A stretch of 64,000 nucleotides of DNA from Oxytricha trifallax. Its lineage: Eukaryota; Ciliophora; Spirotrichea; Sporadotrichida; Oxytrichidae. The DNA lies in assembly GCA_000711775.1 (NCBI GenBank), contig ARYC01000092.1, forward strand, positions 62,001 to 126,000, written 5' to 3'. A program made the translations under genes and the position numbers. The notes under the pieces are model-generated. The model did not search any database. It had not been told where the DNA came from and saw nothing but the letters and a program-made list of their open reading frames with translations. Shown here piece by piece: positions 1-12,550 of this stretch (position 1 is the stretch's first letter; every line of letters starts with the position of its first letter).

Positions 1-198
1 TAATTTTTGCAAATATTTTGTGACAGGCAAATTAGACCTTTTTTGATTATGACCGTTAGCTGAATAGTACCTCAATCAAGAGCCATTGATTTGTTCTAGT
101 GAGTTAAAAATCCCTACACAGCCAGCTGTTCTTATTTTTTAGATAAGGAGTCATCTTCATTGCTACATGACCATAGTAATGAGGAATATTCAGACATT

Positions 199-315
199 CA
201 AAACCCCAAAACCCTTTCAGTAGTTTGATTGAGTTTTTGATTGATAAAAGTAGACTATTAGTGCATACTTTATTAGGGTTTTAATAGGGTTTATGTAGGG
301 GTTTAATGTTTAAAT
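199..315 (+). repeat. TBE left terminal inverted repeat
   Basis: This 117-bp repeat begins with C-A4-C4-A4-C3, resembling the ciliate C4A4 telomeric repeat. It matches the reverse complement of 4236-4352 throughout. Confidence 0.95.
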
Positions 316-335
316 ATTAATATTTTAGTGAGTAT

Positions 336-1381
336 ATGCGAAGTTTGGGGTCACTTAATGACAGTGAGTATATAGATTTATTGTTTAAGTTGCGTTATGG
401 ATGTGATTAATATGGTGATCAACTCAGACCTATTCTTAATTATACATCAATAGCAAAGCTACTACATAAATCTCCTGCAAATGTGAGGTCTCACTGTCTA
501 TTAGCATTAAATTTAAAGAAATAGCAGCTTAATTCTAAGCCTAAAAGACCTCGAAAATTTTAGCAGCATCATATTGAATATCCTATTAATGATAAGACTC
601 TTAAATACTAGGCTCATTTCTCTCTAGCCTAGAGGCTGTGATGTTTCATCGCCAATTTCCTGAGCTTCACATATCTGCTTAATCGATAGCTAACATATAT
701 AAAAAGAACGGAATATCTTACAAGACAGTCAATCGCATTAAGAGAGTGATTGACTTTAATGTTCCATTTTATAAGAATAATTTAAATTATATATTCGATT
801 AATGCAGAGGCCTATTACTAATAATATTAAATTAATACACGCTGATGAGGCAGTATTCACGTTAATACCTTCATATCAAGGTCTTGGTATAAAAGATATA
901 GCAACATTGAAGTATATGATTAAAAGGTTAAGGTTTAAACTCATGCAATTCTTAGTGGAATAAGCGAAGATAACGGCCTCGAGACTTATGTTATCCACCC
1001 TCGCTCAATAAAGACCGAATAATACATAAAGTTCTTATAATAACTCAGAGATAGTACGCCGACTAAGAGATTATTCTGTTTGTAGATAACTTATCTGTCC
1101 ATAAAACTAAAGACACAAGGAAGGAATATGAAAGGCTAAACATAACACCTGTATTTAATGTTCCCTACAGTCCTCAGTTCAATGGTATCGAATTATATTG
1201 GGGGTTATTGAAAGGTCATTATAAGAAATTGCTACTCTATCACTTGATGCACGACTTAAAGATAGATACAGTAGATTTCATTAAGAGTGCTGCTAAGAGA
1301 GTCAGCGATGATAAAGCTAAAGTATGCGCAAGAGAAGGGAGATTTTGTGTTTATAAATAAGTTTTAGATGTAAACGAATGA
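336..1381 (+). pseudogene. TBE transposase (42-kDa, DDE, IS630/Tc1-mariner-like), frameshifted
   Basis: It starts MRSLGSLNDSEYIDLL at 336 and ends with TGA at 1379-1381. An N-terminal helix-turn-helix-like part (SIAKLLHKSPANVRSH) is followed by the catalytic segments HADEAVFT (first Asp), FVDNLSVHKT (second Asp) and SPQFNGIELYWGLLK (Glu). These lie in different frames, so at least three shifts are needed (near 640, 825-835 and 1070). The family excises and moves TBEs and, in Oxytricha, is reported to take part in genome rearrangement. This copy cannot encode a full protein as it stands. Confidence 0.85.
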
Positions 1382-1387
1382 ATAAGT

Positions 1388-2175
1388 TCACATATTAAAT
1401 TTTCCCGTAAAGGAATTTGGCTTATCTTTCTTTTCTTCCTCTTAAGGCATGCTTGGGCCCATGTTTCTTCTCTTAGTGCCAGCCCCTGCATCTATGTTCA
1501 TCTCTTCTGGCTTTTATAAATCTTTGAAGAGCCTCTTACTCAATTCATGTTTTACTTGAGACTTTCTCTCTCTGTTTAATTTGCTGCCCTTTCATCAAGT
1601 ATATAGCAGTACCAGGTTTTTCTATAAAGTTAGAAGACTAAGCTTACTTGAGATGTAAGGATGCTTTTGAAGTTCCTACAGCCAGGTATCACTTATTTTA
1701 ATACCTTGCTTCTCTTTTTCTTCAGGAGAGATGCTGTATCGTTTCTTGTGAGCTTCTTAAATAACTTCACTTAAGTACTCAGGTTTCAGAGTTGCAAGAA
1801 CACCAAAGAAGAAGTTTCTCTCTGGCAACCTATTAGAGAGCTGTAGCTTTGATGGAAGTAGAGAGCTACGTCCGGATCACTCATAGCATCGTCATATAGG
1901 TTTGTCACTGATATTTCAGGGTAGTTAGGTATCTCGATCATTCTAATTTCATCAGACTTAAAAGCTTTTTTCTCTTCATTTAACAATGCTTTTAAGAATG
2001 ATATTTTTGTTCCCTCCTGTGTTGGCAAGAACAATCCAACTATGGTTAATAAGTTAGTTATAAGTGAAAACTTACCTTGCTATACCAAGTATCTGTAAAG
2101 ATCTTCCTTACTTCTGAATTTTCCTATTAAATCTTGAGATTAAATTCTCTTCATTGCATCATTCATAGACTCCAT
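1388..2175 (-). pseudogene. TBE 22-kDa-type ORF, frameshifted
   Basis: Minus-strand ORF starting MESMNDAMKRIQSQDLIGKF at 2175 and ending with TGA at 1388-1390. Its position between the transposase and the kinase ORF, and its convergent orientation, match the second gene of TBEs, whose function is unknown. Frame changes are needed near 1845 and in the 1550-1620 region. A 36-nt GTAAGT...CATAG stretch (about 2041-2076) could be an intron, but it is a multiple of three and open, so this is undecided. Confidence 0.7.
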
Positions 2176-2741
2176 CTTGTTTCCAGTTTCTATAAATGTT
2201 AATGAAATTTAAAATTATGGATATCCATTCTAAACTTACTAAAATTTTTCTACTAAATAGGGAGATCCACTTGGAGGTCAACCTGAATCAGATAAATAGA
2301 TAAAGATGGAGGAACTTTCTCCAAGTTTCAAAGTTTGACTTCCATTTTTATCAAACTTTCTCCATTAAATTGGTCCCTAATAATAATTAATTTAATTAGG
2401 TGGTGCTCCTAATTTATTTAAAACTTAATTAGGAGGTAAAATTAAAGTTCATAACCGTATTAGGTGGTGCATTAAAAAAATTAAATTTTAAAACATCCCC
2501 TCCTAAATTTACGAGAACATATTTAGGAGCACCACCTAACTCCCCAAAACACATTTAGGTGCATTTTAATTTATAAAATGGATGAAATAATATATAAATT
2601 ATTTCAAAATTTTAGAAATATAAAACTAATGTCTCTCACTTTGTTCCCATTAAACCTCTCTAAAACTTTGAGGATATGCTCTTACTTGTATATAAAGGTA
2701 TAATTTAAACAGCTTTTATAATTATTAATAGTATTTATAAA
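2176..2741. other. TBE internal spacer with inverted repeats
   Basis: AT-rich DNA between the second and third TBE ORFs. It contains a palindromic module, TTAGGTGGTGCTCCTAA (about 2397-2415), repeated in inverse as TTTAGGAGCACCACCTAA (about 2520-2540). I see no open frame of note. Confidence 0.5.
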
Positions 2742-4191
2742 ATGAGCGGCAACTTACTAAGAAAAGCGGCATTACTTGGCATTAGCCAGCAAAAACTTTC
2801 CTTCATGAATCAAAAGAAAATTGAGACTTGTGATGCATTTACCTAGTACGAACCTGAAAATTCTCTAACCTTAGGTCTCAGACTTTGAATAACAATTCAG
2901 TTGTTAAATAGAAATGCAGAGCTAAGAAATTCAATGCGAAGTTCCAATAAAAATGGTTGAAGAGGAGGAAGAGAAAAAAGAAATTAAAGCATTACATTTA
3001 TGTGAAGAGTGTGAGAAGAACTTCACTTATAAATCTGCTCTTAAGCGTCATATCTTAGAGTAGCATTCTAACAAGCCAAAGCTCTATCTTAAGCATGGTA
3101 AGATAGATGGAAAATATTTTTGCCCATATTGCAATAAACAATATAACCATTCAAGGGATTTAAAAGTTCACCTATAAAACCATCATGGCAAGAAGTTTGA
3201 AGTCATAGATCCTGAGACTGGTGAGGTCTTCCTTCAAAAAAGAAAGCCAAGAGACCCTTTAGAATCCTTGGAACAAAGAGCTAAGAAAGAAAATAAGCTT
3301 ATTAAAGCAGTTAGAAACCTCCCAGCTTCTGAGATAGTGAAAATCACTCTGAAGATACAAGCACTAAAGCTTCCAATTTTAAATGTAATTGACCTTAAAG
3401 AATGTAAGGAAAGTTATCTTATACTTGAGGACAAGTTTGAGAAAAAGGTCATAACTGATAAGCAGTTCGCATACAAGATTTATCCATTCAACTACTTTAA
3501 ATGCGATGACAAGTATCAAATGGAATTTGTCAATGAGTACTAAGCTCTTACTAAAGCAAGGGATAGACAGTGCAGATTTATAATTAAGCTCGATGCAATA
3601 CTCCTTGCTCAAGATCATGTTGCTTTTCGCCTCCCTCTATATTAAATGACTTTAAGAGACTACATTTAAGATTAAAGAGTTCCAAAGTAGCTACCTCTTA
3701 TTCTTACAAATGTTTGCAAAGGCATAGAAGAGCTGCACACTTTAGGGTATGTTCATAGAGACTTGAAGCCTGAGAATATTATGCTTGACTTTTCACCTCT
3801 CAGAGTAGTAATAATTGATTTCAATAGATCATAAAGAGTTGAAGCTTCAGGACTTGGCAACGTTTATGGTACTCCTGGATACTTCCCAGAAAGGGAGGAC
3901 TGGAGAGATGGTGATATTAAGTGGGATGTATGGGCTCTAGCAGCAATTATTGCTGAATGCGATATGCAAAGAAATGATTACTATAGCTGTAAGAGAGAGA
4001 AAGATTCAAAGCAGAGAATACAGCAATATCTAGACTAGAATAAGATAAAAGGTAAAATGAAAGATATGGCTGAGCAGATTATCTTAAGACCAAACCACAG
4101 AGCAGAGCAAACAATAGACTAAATGATCAACTGGATAGGAGATATCAAATTTAGAAAATTAGCACATGATGCCAAGGTATAGTTTGAGTGA
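2742..4191 (+). pseudogene. TBE 57-kDa-type ORF: C2H2 zinc fingers plus protein kinase
   Basis: It begins MSGNLLRKAALLGISQQKLS at 2742 and ends with TGA at 4189-4191. One frame break lies near 2885; from about 2954 the frame is open to the end. Two C2H2-like fingers follow each other (CEECEKNFTYKSALKRHILE, then CPYCNKQYNHSRDLKVH). A kinase-like domain follows, with catalytic loop HRDLKPENIML and IIDFN where DFG is expected. Zinc fingers with a kinase are the known third TBE product. The Asn replacing Gly in DFG is visible; whether it abolishes activity is not known. Confidence 0.85.
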
Positions 4192-4235
4192 ATAGTAAAA
4201 ATAAAACCCCTCTAATACACACTACTATACATTAC

Positions 4236-4352
4236 ATTTAAACATTAAACCCCTACATAAACCCTATTAAAACCCTAATAAAGTATGCACTAATAGTCTA
4301 CTTTTATCAATCAAAAACTCAATCAAACTACTGAAAGGGTTTTGGGGTTTTG
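4236..4352 (-). repeat. TBE right terminal inverted repeat
   Basis: Partner of 199-315. It ends GGGTTTTGGGGTTTTG and is followed directly by the ATT target-site duplicate. Confidence 0.95.
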
Positions 4353-5436
4353 ATTCCTTAAATTTTCTGTGTGGCCCTTATATCTCTTAACTGTTTATGT
4401 ATTCTCTCAATCACCTAAGGGTAATCTCTCATCAGCCCGGCCGCCAAAGAAACTAGTAGCACAGCTAGAGAGAATGGTGTGTTTGAATCCTGAATTAGAA
4501 GGTATTGAGTCAAATAGATTTGCACTAGAGCTATATTGATTTCTCTTAGCTGAAGGCATTAGAAATTAGTTCTTTTGCACAAGAGGGATATAGTTGAAGC
4601 CAAGGCACCCCTGGAATGCTATTCCATTAAGCTTCGCTGTTAATAGGTTCAGGCAACTAAGACAGCCAATATGACAGTTAAGGCTCTGTTACCACTGCTT
4701 CTTTGAATTTTGTTTATTCGTTTTTCTTTGCAATTAGCGCTACTCGGGTATCCTTCCAATAGGGCCACCCATTCGGACACGTATTCACTTAGCTGGCTTG
4801 GCGGCTCTTTGTAAATTCTGTCCAGACAGCAGCCATCAAAGATATACTGGCTAGGAGTTGCGGCCTCAAAGCATAAGTCTTATTATATATATATATGATT
4901 TTGCTCATTCCCTAGATATGGTGTTAACAACTAAGGTTTGAATCTTACTTATATAGAGGTGCTGAGACAAATTGTTGGGATCGAAGATGTTTCCCATAGT
5001 TTGGTAATGTTTCGAATCATCATTAGAAAAACCAATATGCAGCCCTCCATCTTCCCTCTAAATACTACAAGCCCCATTCAAAGCCTCGTCAACGATCGTT
5101 CCAAAGCAATGCGTTGAGCGCGAGCCCAAGATACCACTTACAACCCCTCAGAGAGCTTCTTGGTTTCTATTAGTGAGCTTAATGTTATCGATAAGAATTC
5201 TCAAGCGCTGTTTTAGGGATGCCTTGCTGAGGAGGATATCATCGAACTCAAAATTTTCGAGTAGCAGATCCACGGACGGATCCTCCAGCAGCTCGGGGTT
5301 GTCTTTTAGGCTGAATGGGGCGTTAGATTTAAGAAACAGTTGGTTCATCTGTTGGATTTGTGTGTTTTTTAGGGATTCTAAAGTATTATTATTGAGGTTT
5401 GAAGATTTATATTAATTAAATACTGCAATTCGTCAT

Positions 5437-5510
5437 TTTGGTTGCTTTAGTAGAAATGCCTCTTCTACTACTACTACAGACCCCTATACTAAATTACTAA
5501 AGCAACCAAA
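5437..5510. repeat. 16-bp inverted repeat near the end of the left coding region
   Basis: TTTGGTTGCTTTAGTA (5437-5452) and its exact complement (5495-5510) flank a 42-bp loop rich in CTA repeats. It lies just upstream of the minus-strand coding region and could be a hairpin or a small element. Confidence 0.5.
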
Positions 5511-5751
5511 TTATTATTATAATTTATCTATCTTAATTAATTCTATATGTCATCCAAGTCTTGTAAATTATAGCTTTGGGGTTTTATAACTTTATTTTTC
5601 ACCTACCCTATAATATATATATATATATTGATTTGTTTAATTTTTCAAAATCACTTTAATCCATTAATGTCTCCTATACATATAAATTAAAAAATAAATT
5701 AAGTTAAACAACTGATTTAAGTAGTGGAAAATGAGATGAGAGTACAAGAGT

Positions 5752-5823
5752 GGTTCTATGGTGCAATGGTTAGCACTCTGGACTTTGAATCCAGCAATCC
5801 GAGTTCGAGTCTCGGTAGAACCT
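5752..5823 (+). tRNA. tRNA-Gln (anticodon UUG)
   Basis: A 72-nt cloverleaf. The acceptor strands GGTTCTA and TAGAACC pair fully. The D-arm contains AATGGTTA, the anticodon stem is CTGGA/TCCAG with loop CTTTGAA (anticodon TTG), and the T-arm is CCGAG-TTCGAGT-CTCGG. There is no intron. It reads CAA. In ciliates that use UAA/UAG as Gln, dedicated UUA and CUA tRNAs are also expected; none is seen here. Confidence 0.95.
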
Positions 5824-5827
5824 AGAC

Positions 5828-5832
5828 TTTTT
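5828..5832 (+). terminator. Pol III T-run terminator of the tRNA
   Basis: TTTTT lies five bases after the discriminator base, the usual RNA polymerase III stop. Confidence 0.75.
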
Positions 5833-6138
5833 ATATTTATAACCCCCTTCTATTTATAATTTACACTTTTCCCCTATATTTTAGAAATTAATCACATTAC
5901 TATTTATTAATAAATACCACTTTAATTTATTATACTATTGCCAAATTTAGATTAAAATTTAATATTTATATACAATGCTATATTTTATTCTTTATATTAA
6001 ATTTTATTTGTTACATAGCAATAATTTACTATTTTACGCTCAATTTTATTGTCGTAAAAATTATTAACACTGTAACGTTTCTATATAAAAATAATATATA
6101 TTTAATTTTCAATAAAACATACAGAATATAAATAAGCA
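5833..6138. other. AT-rich intergenic DNA
   Basis: Very AT-rich DNA before the next gene. It probably holds the promoter and a chromosome end of that gene; no specific motif is recognised. Confidence 0.4.
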
Positions 6139-9100
6139 ATGAGTGTTTACAGAGTCAGTTAACAAATCCTCAAAGAATAATAAGAGAAAGAATTAAGACG
6201 TTAATAAGAGTTACAATTACTAGAGTAGGAACTAAATAATGGGAATTTAAGGCATTAAATTAAAATTTTTAAAATCAAATTTATTGTAAGAAATTTGATG
6301 ATTATTTTTAATTATTTTATTTGGTTTTAGTTTTGATTTTATGAAATTGTTTATAGGCAGTCTCTTTAGCAAGATAGAAATTTGAATTAAAAAAAGTATA
6401 TGAGCGCTATGGATGCAGATAATGTATAAATTGAAGATCGTAATGATATTTAACGTTGATCAAGATAAATAAAATAAAGAGTAGAACTGGTAGACACTTC
6501 TGAAGATGAAGACGTCAGGAAATATAGAGAAGAAATTTTAAGTTAATAATTCCCTACAATTACTGTAGACTTTAGTGTTTGTTATTTATTAATAGTTTGA
6601 TTTACGATCAAAGTAACATTGAGAATTAACAAAATTAATGTGATCTTATGAAATAATTTAGTGCAAGAGAAGGGACTGTTAAAGTTGAACACTCTGATCA
6701 TATAAAAATGGAAACAGAATCACAGCAATATAAATATCTAGGTTAAATGAATGAAATAATTGAACTTTATCAAATAAAATCAGAAGCCAAGTAAAAACTA
6801 CAATCTTTGAATGTTGACAGATCAGTACATAAAATAGACATAGACCATAAACAAAAGTAGTTCAAAGATACTTTATCTATACTTGATGCTGAGCTTGCCG
6901 ACAAGTTTTCTTAAAAAATAATTCAAACTTAAGATATATAAAAAATAATTTCTATACAAGTAGCTGGCTAAGAATCAATTAACTTTATCATAACAGAACT
7001 CACAAAATTCTCCAAGAAAAGTTAACCCAAAGGAATCAGGCAATATGCTAACTATACTATCGGAGTTACAAACTATAGGTCGTTGGAAGCCATGTTAGTC
7101 AAGATAGTAATATATTTTAAAAACTTTTAATAGATTAAAATTAATAATTAGATTGGTTTGTTAATAATACCATTGTATTTATAAGAATTAAAATATTATA
7201 AATAATTTATTTAAAAAGTAAATTTTTTATGTTTAAAAATTATCAATCAATTTATTTTAGCAATTTATATAGACTATGACAAAGTTTTTATTAAAAATTC
7301 TTAGAGTTTTTATTGCAGATTTATCATAACTAATCCTGAAAAAATTAGTAGATTAGCATAGTTCAGATGAGGAGCATAAGTTTATGCGATAATGTGAATT
7401 AGATGCAGATTGGTACTGCAGAGATTTAAAAAAGAGACTTTTCCCTATTTTCGATGAAACCATAACAAATTTGGACAAAGATTCATAGGGTTAAAGTGAA
7501 AGCTACTATGATGACGAAGATGAATTGGATCAATAGCTTAACAACGAAAATTAAATAATTATGAATCAAACTATTGAAGATCCAGAGTTTAAGATTTAAG
7601 ACTAGCTTATTGAAGCTAAGGATTAATAATTGTAAGAAACTTCAAGTAATAACTTACTAGCCCATAAAAAAGCAAAAAATCATAAAGCTAACTCAGTTCG
7701 TAAACATAAGCCTGTTAGATAATTAAGTCCAAAATCTAAGAGAAGTAATGAAAAGCACATATCAACTCGTTCTAGAAACTAGCTTAGTAATAACAGAACT
7801 TTATCTAAAAGTTCTAAGAGAAAACTTGAACTCAACGATATTGCAACTTAAATGGTAACTCTACTAGATTAAACTAGAAATTGAAACTAGTCGAGTACAT
7901 ATAGGGTAACTCCCCTCGAAAGAGGAAACTGGATCACCAAAAGTCAAAGTATAAATATCTGATTATATATCTGGCTGGCTTAAGCCCCAGTATTAATTCC
8001 TTACAGCTTTAAATAATAATAATAATAATAACTAGAAATTAAGAAAGGAGCATTCAAGTCACTCTAAATTAAAATTCTTCATAGAAGGTAGACCGTTAAA
8101 GCTAGTTATCGAAAAGAAATCTTTAAAAGGATTAGTCTATATAAATGACTCTACAATCAAAAAGAAGCTAAAATAGTAAGAGAAGTCATGGAAGCCAATT
8201 GTCTAAAATTGATCATAAAAAGCTAAGTCAACTTAATATATAAAGTTAAGCAAGTTAAATGACTTAAATCTAGAATAACAGCTAACAATACATAAAAAAT
8301 CAACCATAAAATAAAAGCACAAATAACGTAGTAATTGAAAATGTAGACAGTTCAAGTATTGGAGATACTCAAAATGACAAGTAAAATAAAATGAAATAAG
8401 TTTCATTGAAGACTATTAGAGATTCTTTAGATATCGATGAAATAATTTAAGAATAGGACTTTATTGAGTCTTCTTTTAGATAAACTTTGTAAAATACCCA
8501 AGTCGTTGATACTAAATCTAATCAATTGAGCCATTACTTATCAAACCAGAATTTAAAAATTTTAAATATTTTACTATAAATTTCCAATCATTTCAAAATG
8601 ATGATTTTGCAAAAGATGGACTTATACTTATTGATAAAATGTAAAAAGAAGTTTTAAGTAAAGCAAAAAAGAATCCTTTAAATCAAACACATTCTTTTGG
8701 TAACAATAACAAAAAACTAGATTAAACATTTAACGGAGAAATTTCGTAAATTACTGATAAACATGAGAATAATCGACTTTTTAATGATGGGCAAAAATTG
8801 AGGTAATCCCTCATAGATCTTGATAAAACTTATGGCTTGGTTGAAGAAATTCAAGAGAGACAAAGAAGAAAAAATTAAAGTTAGCTTGCAGAAATTAAGT
8901 TTAATTCTGAACCATTATAAGATGGACTTCAAGAAGAATTAAAACTACCGATATAATCACAATACCAAAGTATCGAGAGATAGGAGAAATGGAATAGAGT
9001 TAAGAAATTTATGGAGAAAAATCCCAAAGTCTTGCTTAATGTTTTGTCATCGCCAAATAGATAAGAGAATTGTACCGCTTCATAAAATCATAACGAAATT

Positions 9101-12100
9101 TTGAATTTAATTACTTCAAACAATCAAAATGAAGGTTATAGAATAAGTCCTTTAAAAATGAATCAATAAAGTGAAGAGAAGTATTAAATTCATCCTTTGA
9201 ATGCTACTTAATTTGTTCAAAAGATTTAATGGTTTTCTAAAGGCAGGCCAAAAACTTAACTAAAAGTCAGAGATAGTGCTTTGAAAGCTTCATAGAGAGA
9301 GATTTACTACTTTCACAAAAGAATCAAATATTAATGCATTTAATTTTTAAATCATGAGCCAGTATTTTAAAGCAGAAAGGAATCAAGAAGAGCATTTAGC
9401 TTCACAAAATGGAACAAGATTCCACTTAAGAAAAAAGAGTAATTAATCCTAAGCTAGATCAATTCAAGGATTATCAGATTAAAAACTTAAGAATTCTCCA
9501 TCAAAGAAGAGTAACTATAGAACCTCCACTGCTGCCACTTACGAAACAAACCCCACAAATTACAATTCACAAGCTTTTCTATATCAAACTCAAGACTTAC
9601 AAAGAATTTTACCATCATAAATGCATCACAAACGAATCAGGTCATAGCTTGCTAATCACGCTTAAAACTTAAATAATTTCAATAGATAGCGAATAACTCA
9701 GTCTTAGATAGAATAGACCATGCAAAATAATTAGGATTACTCTTATTACATGAGCTTAAACAATTAATAAGAATTTCAGAATACAAATGGGAGGGATTAA
9801 ACTAATTTAATGAACATTAATGAATTTGGGTAAGTCAATAGTAGACCATAAACTTCTCATTATAAGCAAAGAAGACTTAGGAAATTGATTATAATGGGAA
9901 CTGAAAACATTTTGTACAAGTTTCATATAATAATTTAAAAACCGTTATTTGCTTTAATTATGCGATATTTTTATTTTGTTATCAATTAATGCTTTTGCTT
10001 TAATATATACTAATTTATAAATATGCAAAACTTTATGTGTTTATATTCTCTTACAGCTTTTTAAAGTTATATAATCATAGCCAATTTTTAGACTAATTTA
10101 TCTACTTTTAATGTTAGTTTTTAAAACTTATTCAGTTTTGCAATAATGCTACTTAAAATCATAACTAAATCTAATATTAATAAGAAACAAACAATAAAGA
10201 TAATTCTTAGAGAGATAGATTCAATAAATCTCAAAGTCTAAATCAGACTTTAATTCAAAATTACAATGTAGAAGCATTAAAAATTTATTTTTATATATCT
10301 TTTTTTTGTTTTTTTAAGCATTTTTTTAAAAAGTTATTAAGAAGGAGTGATGAAAGACCTTAACTTGACTATGTTTGGAAAATAGCCAGAAAAGCAAGAT
10401 TTAACTCAATAATTATAATTATAATAAGACAATAGATTCAAATAGAATAAGAATAATAATTCAAAACAATTGAGTGGAGAGAAGTAAAAATTAAATAATT
10501 TAAAGAATGAGAGAAATGAATTTACTGAAATGAAAACTAAGTTAAAGTATAACTGATGTGTTCCTAATTAATCGATTATTGATTAAACTCGAAAAATAAA
10601 TCAATTTAATTATGTATTTTATATTAAAACTTATTATAGATGCTAGAGAGTAGTTAATAAACTAATCAATCAAAAGAAAGCTCAGTGAAAGATTAAAATT
10701 CAAATAATCTACCTTAATCTTAAACCTAGATAGATTAATAAAGTAAAATTTAACAAATAAATTCAAGGGAAATTAGCTAAAATAAAATGCCAAGCTTGAA
10801 GTTGTAGTCAAATCTTCAAAGCATAGAAATAGTAAAAACTTAGAACAATAGTCAAAAAGTTCAATTATAAAATTTGATCAATCGAAAGAACAGTCTCGCT
10901 TAGAGCAGTGATAAATAAGACAAAGTTTAAGAAGCTTCTAGCCTCGTAATAATCGATGATAAACACTAGGAACGACAAATAAGTTTAAAATTGAGATAGA
11001 GTTAAAAAACTGAATAAAAATAATTTTAGCAGTCTATTTAGTAAGCAGATGGGGATATTTTAATTGAAGATTCAATTGACTTGTAAAATCATGAAATAAA
11101 ATTAGCAGCTGAATCTTCAAAGCAGGAAGTAGATATTTAGCATAAAAATAACTCAAGTCCATCTAAGCCCAAAAATATTTTTAATAAAAAGGAAAAAATT
11201 GCGAAGCAGCCTTCACTTAAATGTTTAATCTAGACCATTCAAAGCGAAGACCTAAAAAGAATGGAAGAAGAAAATTAACTTATTTAAGAATAGGAGCTAT
11301 AGTATAAACTTTAGCAAATTTAGAAGTCCACTGTGCCTCTATTATAAAACTAAGACTAAATTCTTCCTTAAAATAACTCATAATCATAGCATAGACTTGA
11401 AAATTAAACAAAAGGTATACAGTTTTCTTAAAAAGTCTTGATTATGGAGAGCAAACCTGTATTAGAAGAAAAACCAAAATATCCATATAAAGATTTGAAA
11501 TATTGCAAGTAATTTAAGGAAATAATGAAAAATTATAACTAATAAAAACTGGAGAGTTCTCAATCTTTACTTTCAAGAATAAGTAGCGATGGAAAATTAT
11601 CATAGGGAAATAAATCTAAAGTTAAAGATGAGGATTCTGAAAATAAGCTGCGTTATGATGATCTATGTTACACTTTAATTAGTTATTTACTAAGGTAAAA
11701 CTAAATTTAATACAAAAAGCATAATGATTTCTATTAAATTGTTTTTATTTATAATTATTCTTATTTATATTTTGTAAACTTTTGAATAGATGAAAAAGTT
11801 CCCAAAACAATTCGCATAAAATATAGAAGAACTAAAAGACATTGCTATAAAAACCTTAACTTTACTTTAGTAAATTTGCATTAACATTGGAATGAAGAAG
11901 GTTTATAGTAAAATTGAAAAATAATTCAATAGTAGCACCAACGAAGGAAATGATATAGATTTTAAAATTACTTATAAGCTTATTGTAAGACTGAAAATCT
12001 ACAATTAAATATCCATTTTTATACAGTAATTTTTTGAATGTACAAATTAGGAGTTAAATATATGAATTGATAAAATAATTTTCATAAAAACTTATAGTTT

Positions 12101-12393
12101 ATCTATTATTTTATTGAATGATGCATTAAACTCAAGAAGAATTAAAGTTTATATTCCAAAAATATGTAGAATTCCAAGATAAAGAATAAATTATAGAATA
12201 ACTCAGGGAAGAAAGAGTGGACTAGGAACTTATACTCTATTAAATAAACGAAATATTTGATGTTTATCAAATTATGTACCCAAGATTGCTGTAATTTATA
12301 AAAGATAATAAGATATACTGTGGAGTTTTACATCTATAGGATAGCGATGTTGAAAGATATATAAAATAAGTAATCGATAGATATACAAAATGA
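6139..12393 (+). CDS. Long Gln/Asn/Ser-rich protein, multi-piece
   Basis: Starts MSVYRVSQQILKEQQEKELR at 6139 and ends KQVIDRYTK-TGA at 12391-12393. Coding pieces are seen at 6139-6240, about 6380-6570, 6600-7110, 7262-7882, 8041-9940, 10140-10280, 10340-10550, 10636-11694, 11790-11980 and 12120-12393. They are separated by AT-rich introns or IESs. The product would be well over 1500 residues, mostly low-complexity Q/N/K/S with coiled-coil-like stretches. I recognise no domain. Unresolved points are a TGA in the tentative frame near 6449 and a frame change near 9400. The piece order is collinear, so it is probably one non-scrambled gene, though I cannot exclude two neighbouring genes. Confidence 0.6.
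7883..8040 (+). other. IES with 11-bp pointer AACTAGAAATT
   Basis: The direct repeat AACTAGAAATT lies at 7872-7882 and 8030-8040. Deleting 158 bp (not a multiple of 3) joins LLDQTRN to QERSIQVTLNQNSS and bypasses a TGA just after the left pointer. The right-hand frame then stays open for hundreds of codons. This IES is less AT-rich than most here. Confidence 0.85.
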
Positions 12394-12550
12394 TTCACTA
12401 TAGAAACAAATGAACTATATATAATTATGTTTAAAAATGTTTAATTTCATTAATTCAAAATAAAATATTATCAGATATCCTTAGATTGTTTATGCGACTT
12501 AATAAAAAAATAATAACAATTATTTTTAATTCTCTTTATAATAAAATAAT

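Larger units (their letters stand above)
199..4352. mobile_element. TBE (telomere-bearing element) transposon, complete ends
   Basis: The 4154-bp element starts CAAAACCCCAAAACCC and ends with its reverse complement. It has 117-bp inverted repeats and is flanked by a direct ATT (196-198 and 4353-4355), matching the ANT target known for Oxytricha TBEs. It carries the three-gene set of that family: a DDE transposase, a minus-strand ORF of the 22-kDa type, and a zinc-finger/kinase ORF. All three have frame breaks, so this copy looks inactive. The family is germline-limited and eliminated when the macronucleus develops. Confidence 0.95.
1..5415 (-). pseudogene. Unidentified coding region interrupted by a TBE; left-truncated
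   Basis: GC-richer minus-strand sequence at 5415-4356 and 198-1 keeps long reading frames with TAA/TAG as Gln. Recognisable stretches include MNQLFLKSNAPFSLKD (from 5348), GGLHIGFSNDDSKHY (about 5000) and RDYPQVIERIHKQLRD (about 4410). A 37-bp GT-AG intron (4912-4948, minus) joins two frames cleanly. Removing the TBE plus one ATT copy lets the frame run on (KIQGMSEYSS). Against an intact gene, the same frame meets TGA at 5148-5150, 4649-4651 and 72-74, and alternative frames around 4400-4650 are also open. It may be a decayed paralogue, a germline-limited gene, or macronuclear-destined pieces whose joins I could not resolve. I do not recognise the product. Confidence 0.45.

Noticed and set aside
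7880..7890. In-frame TGA after LLDQTRN in the long Gln-rich gene
   Set aside because: Deleting the IES at the 11-bp pointer bypasses it and restores the downstream frame.
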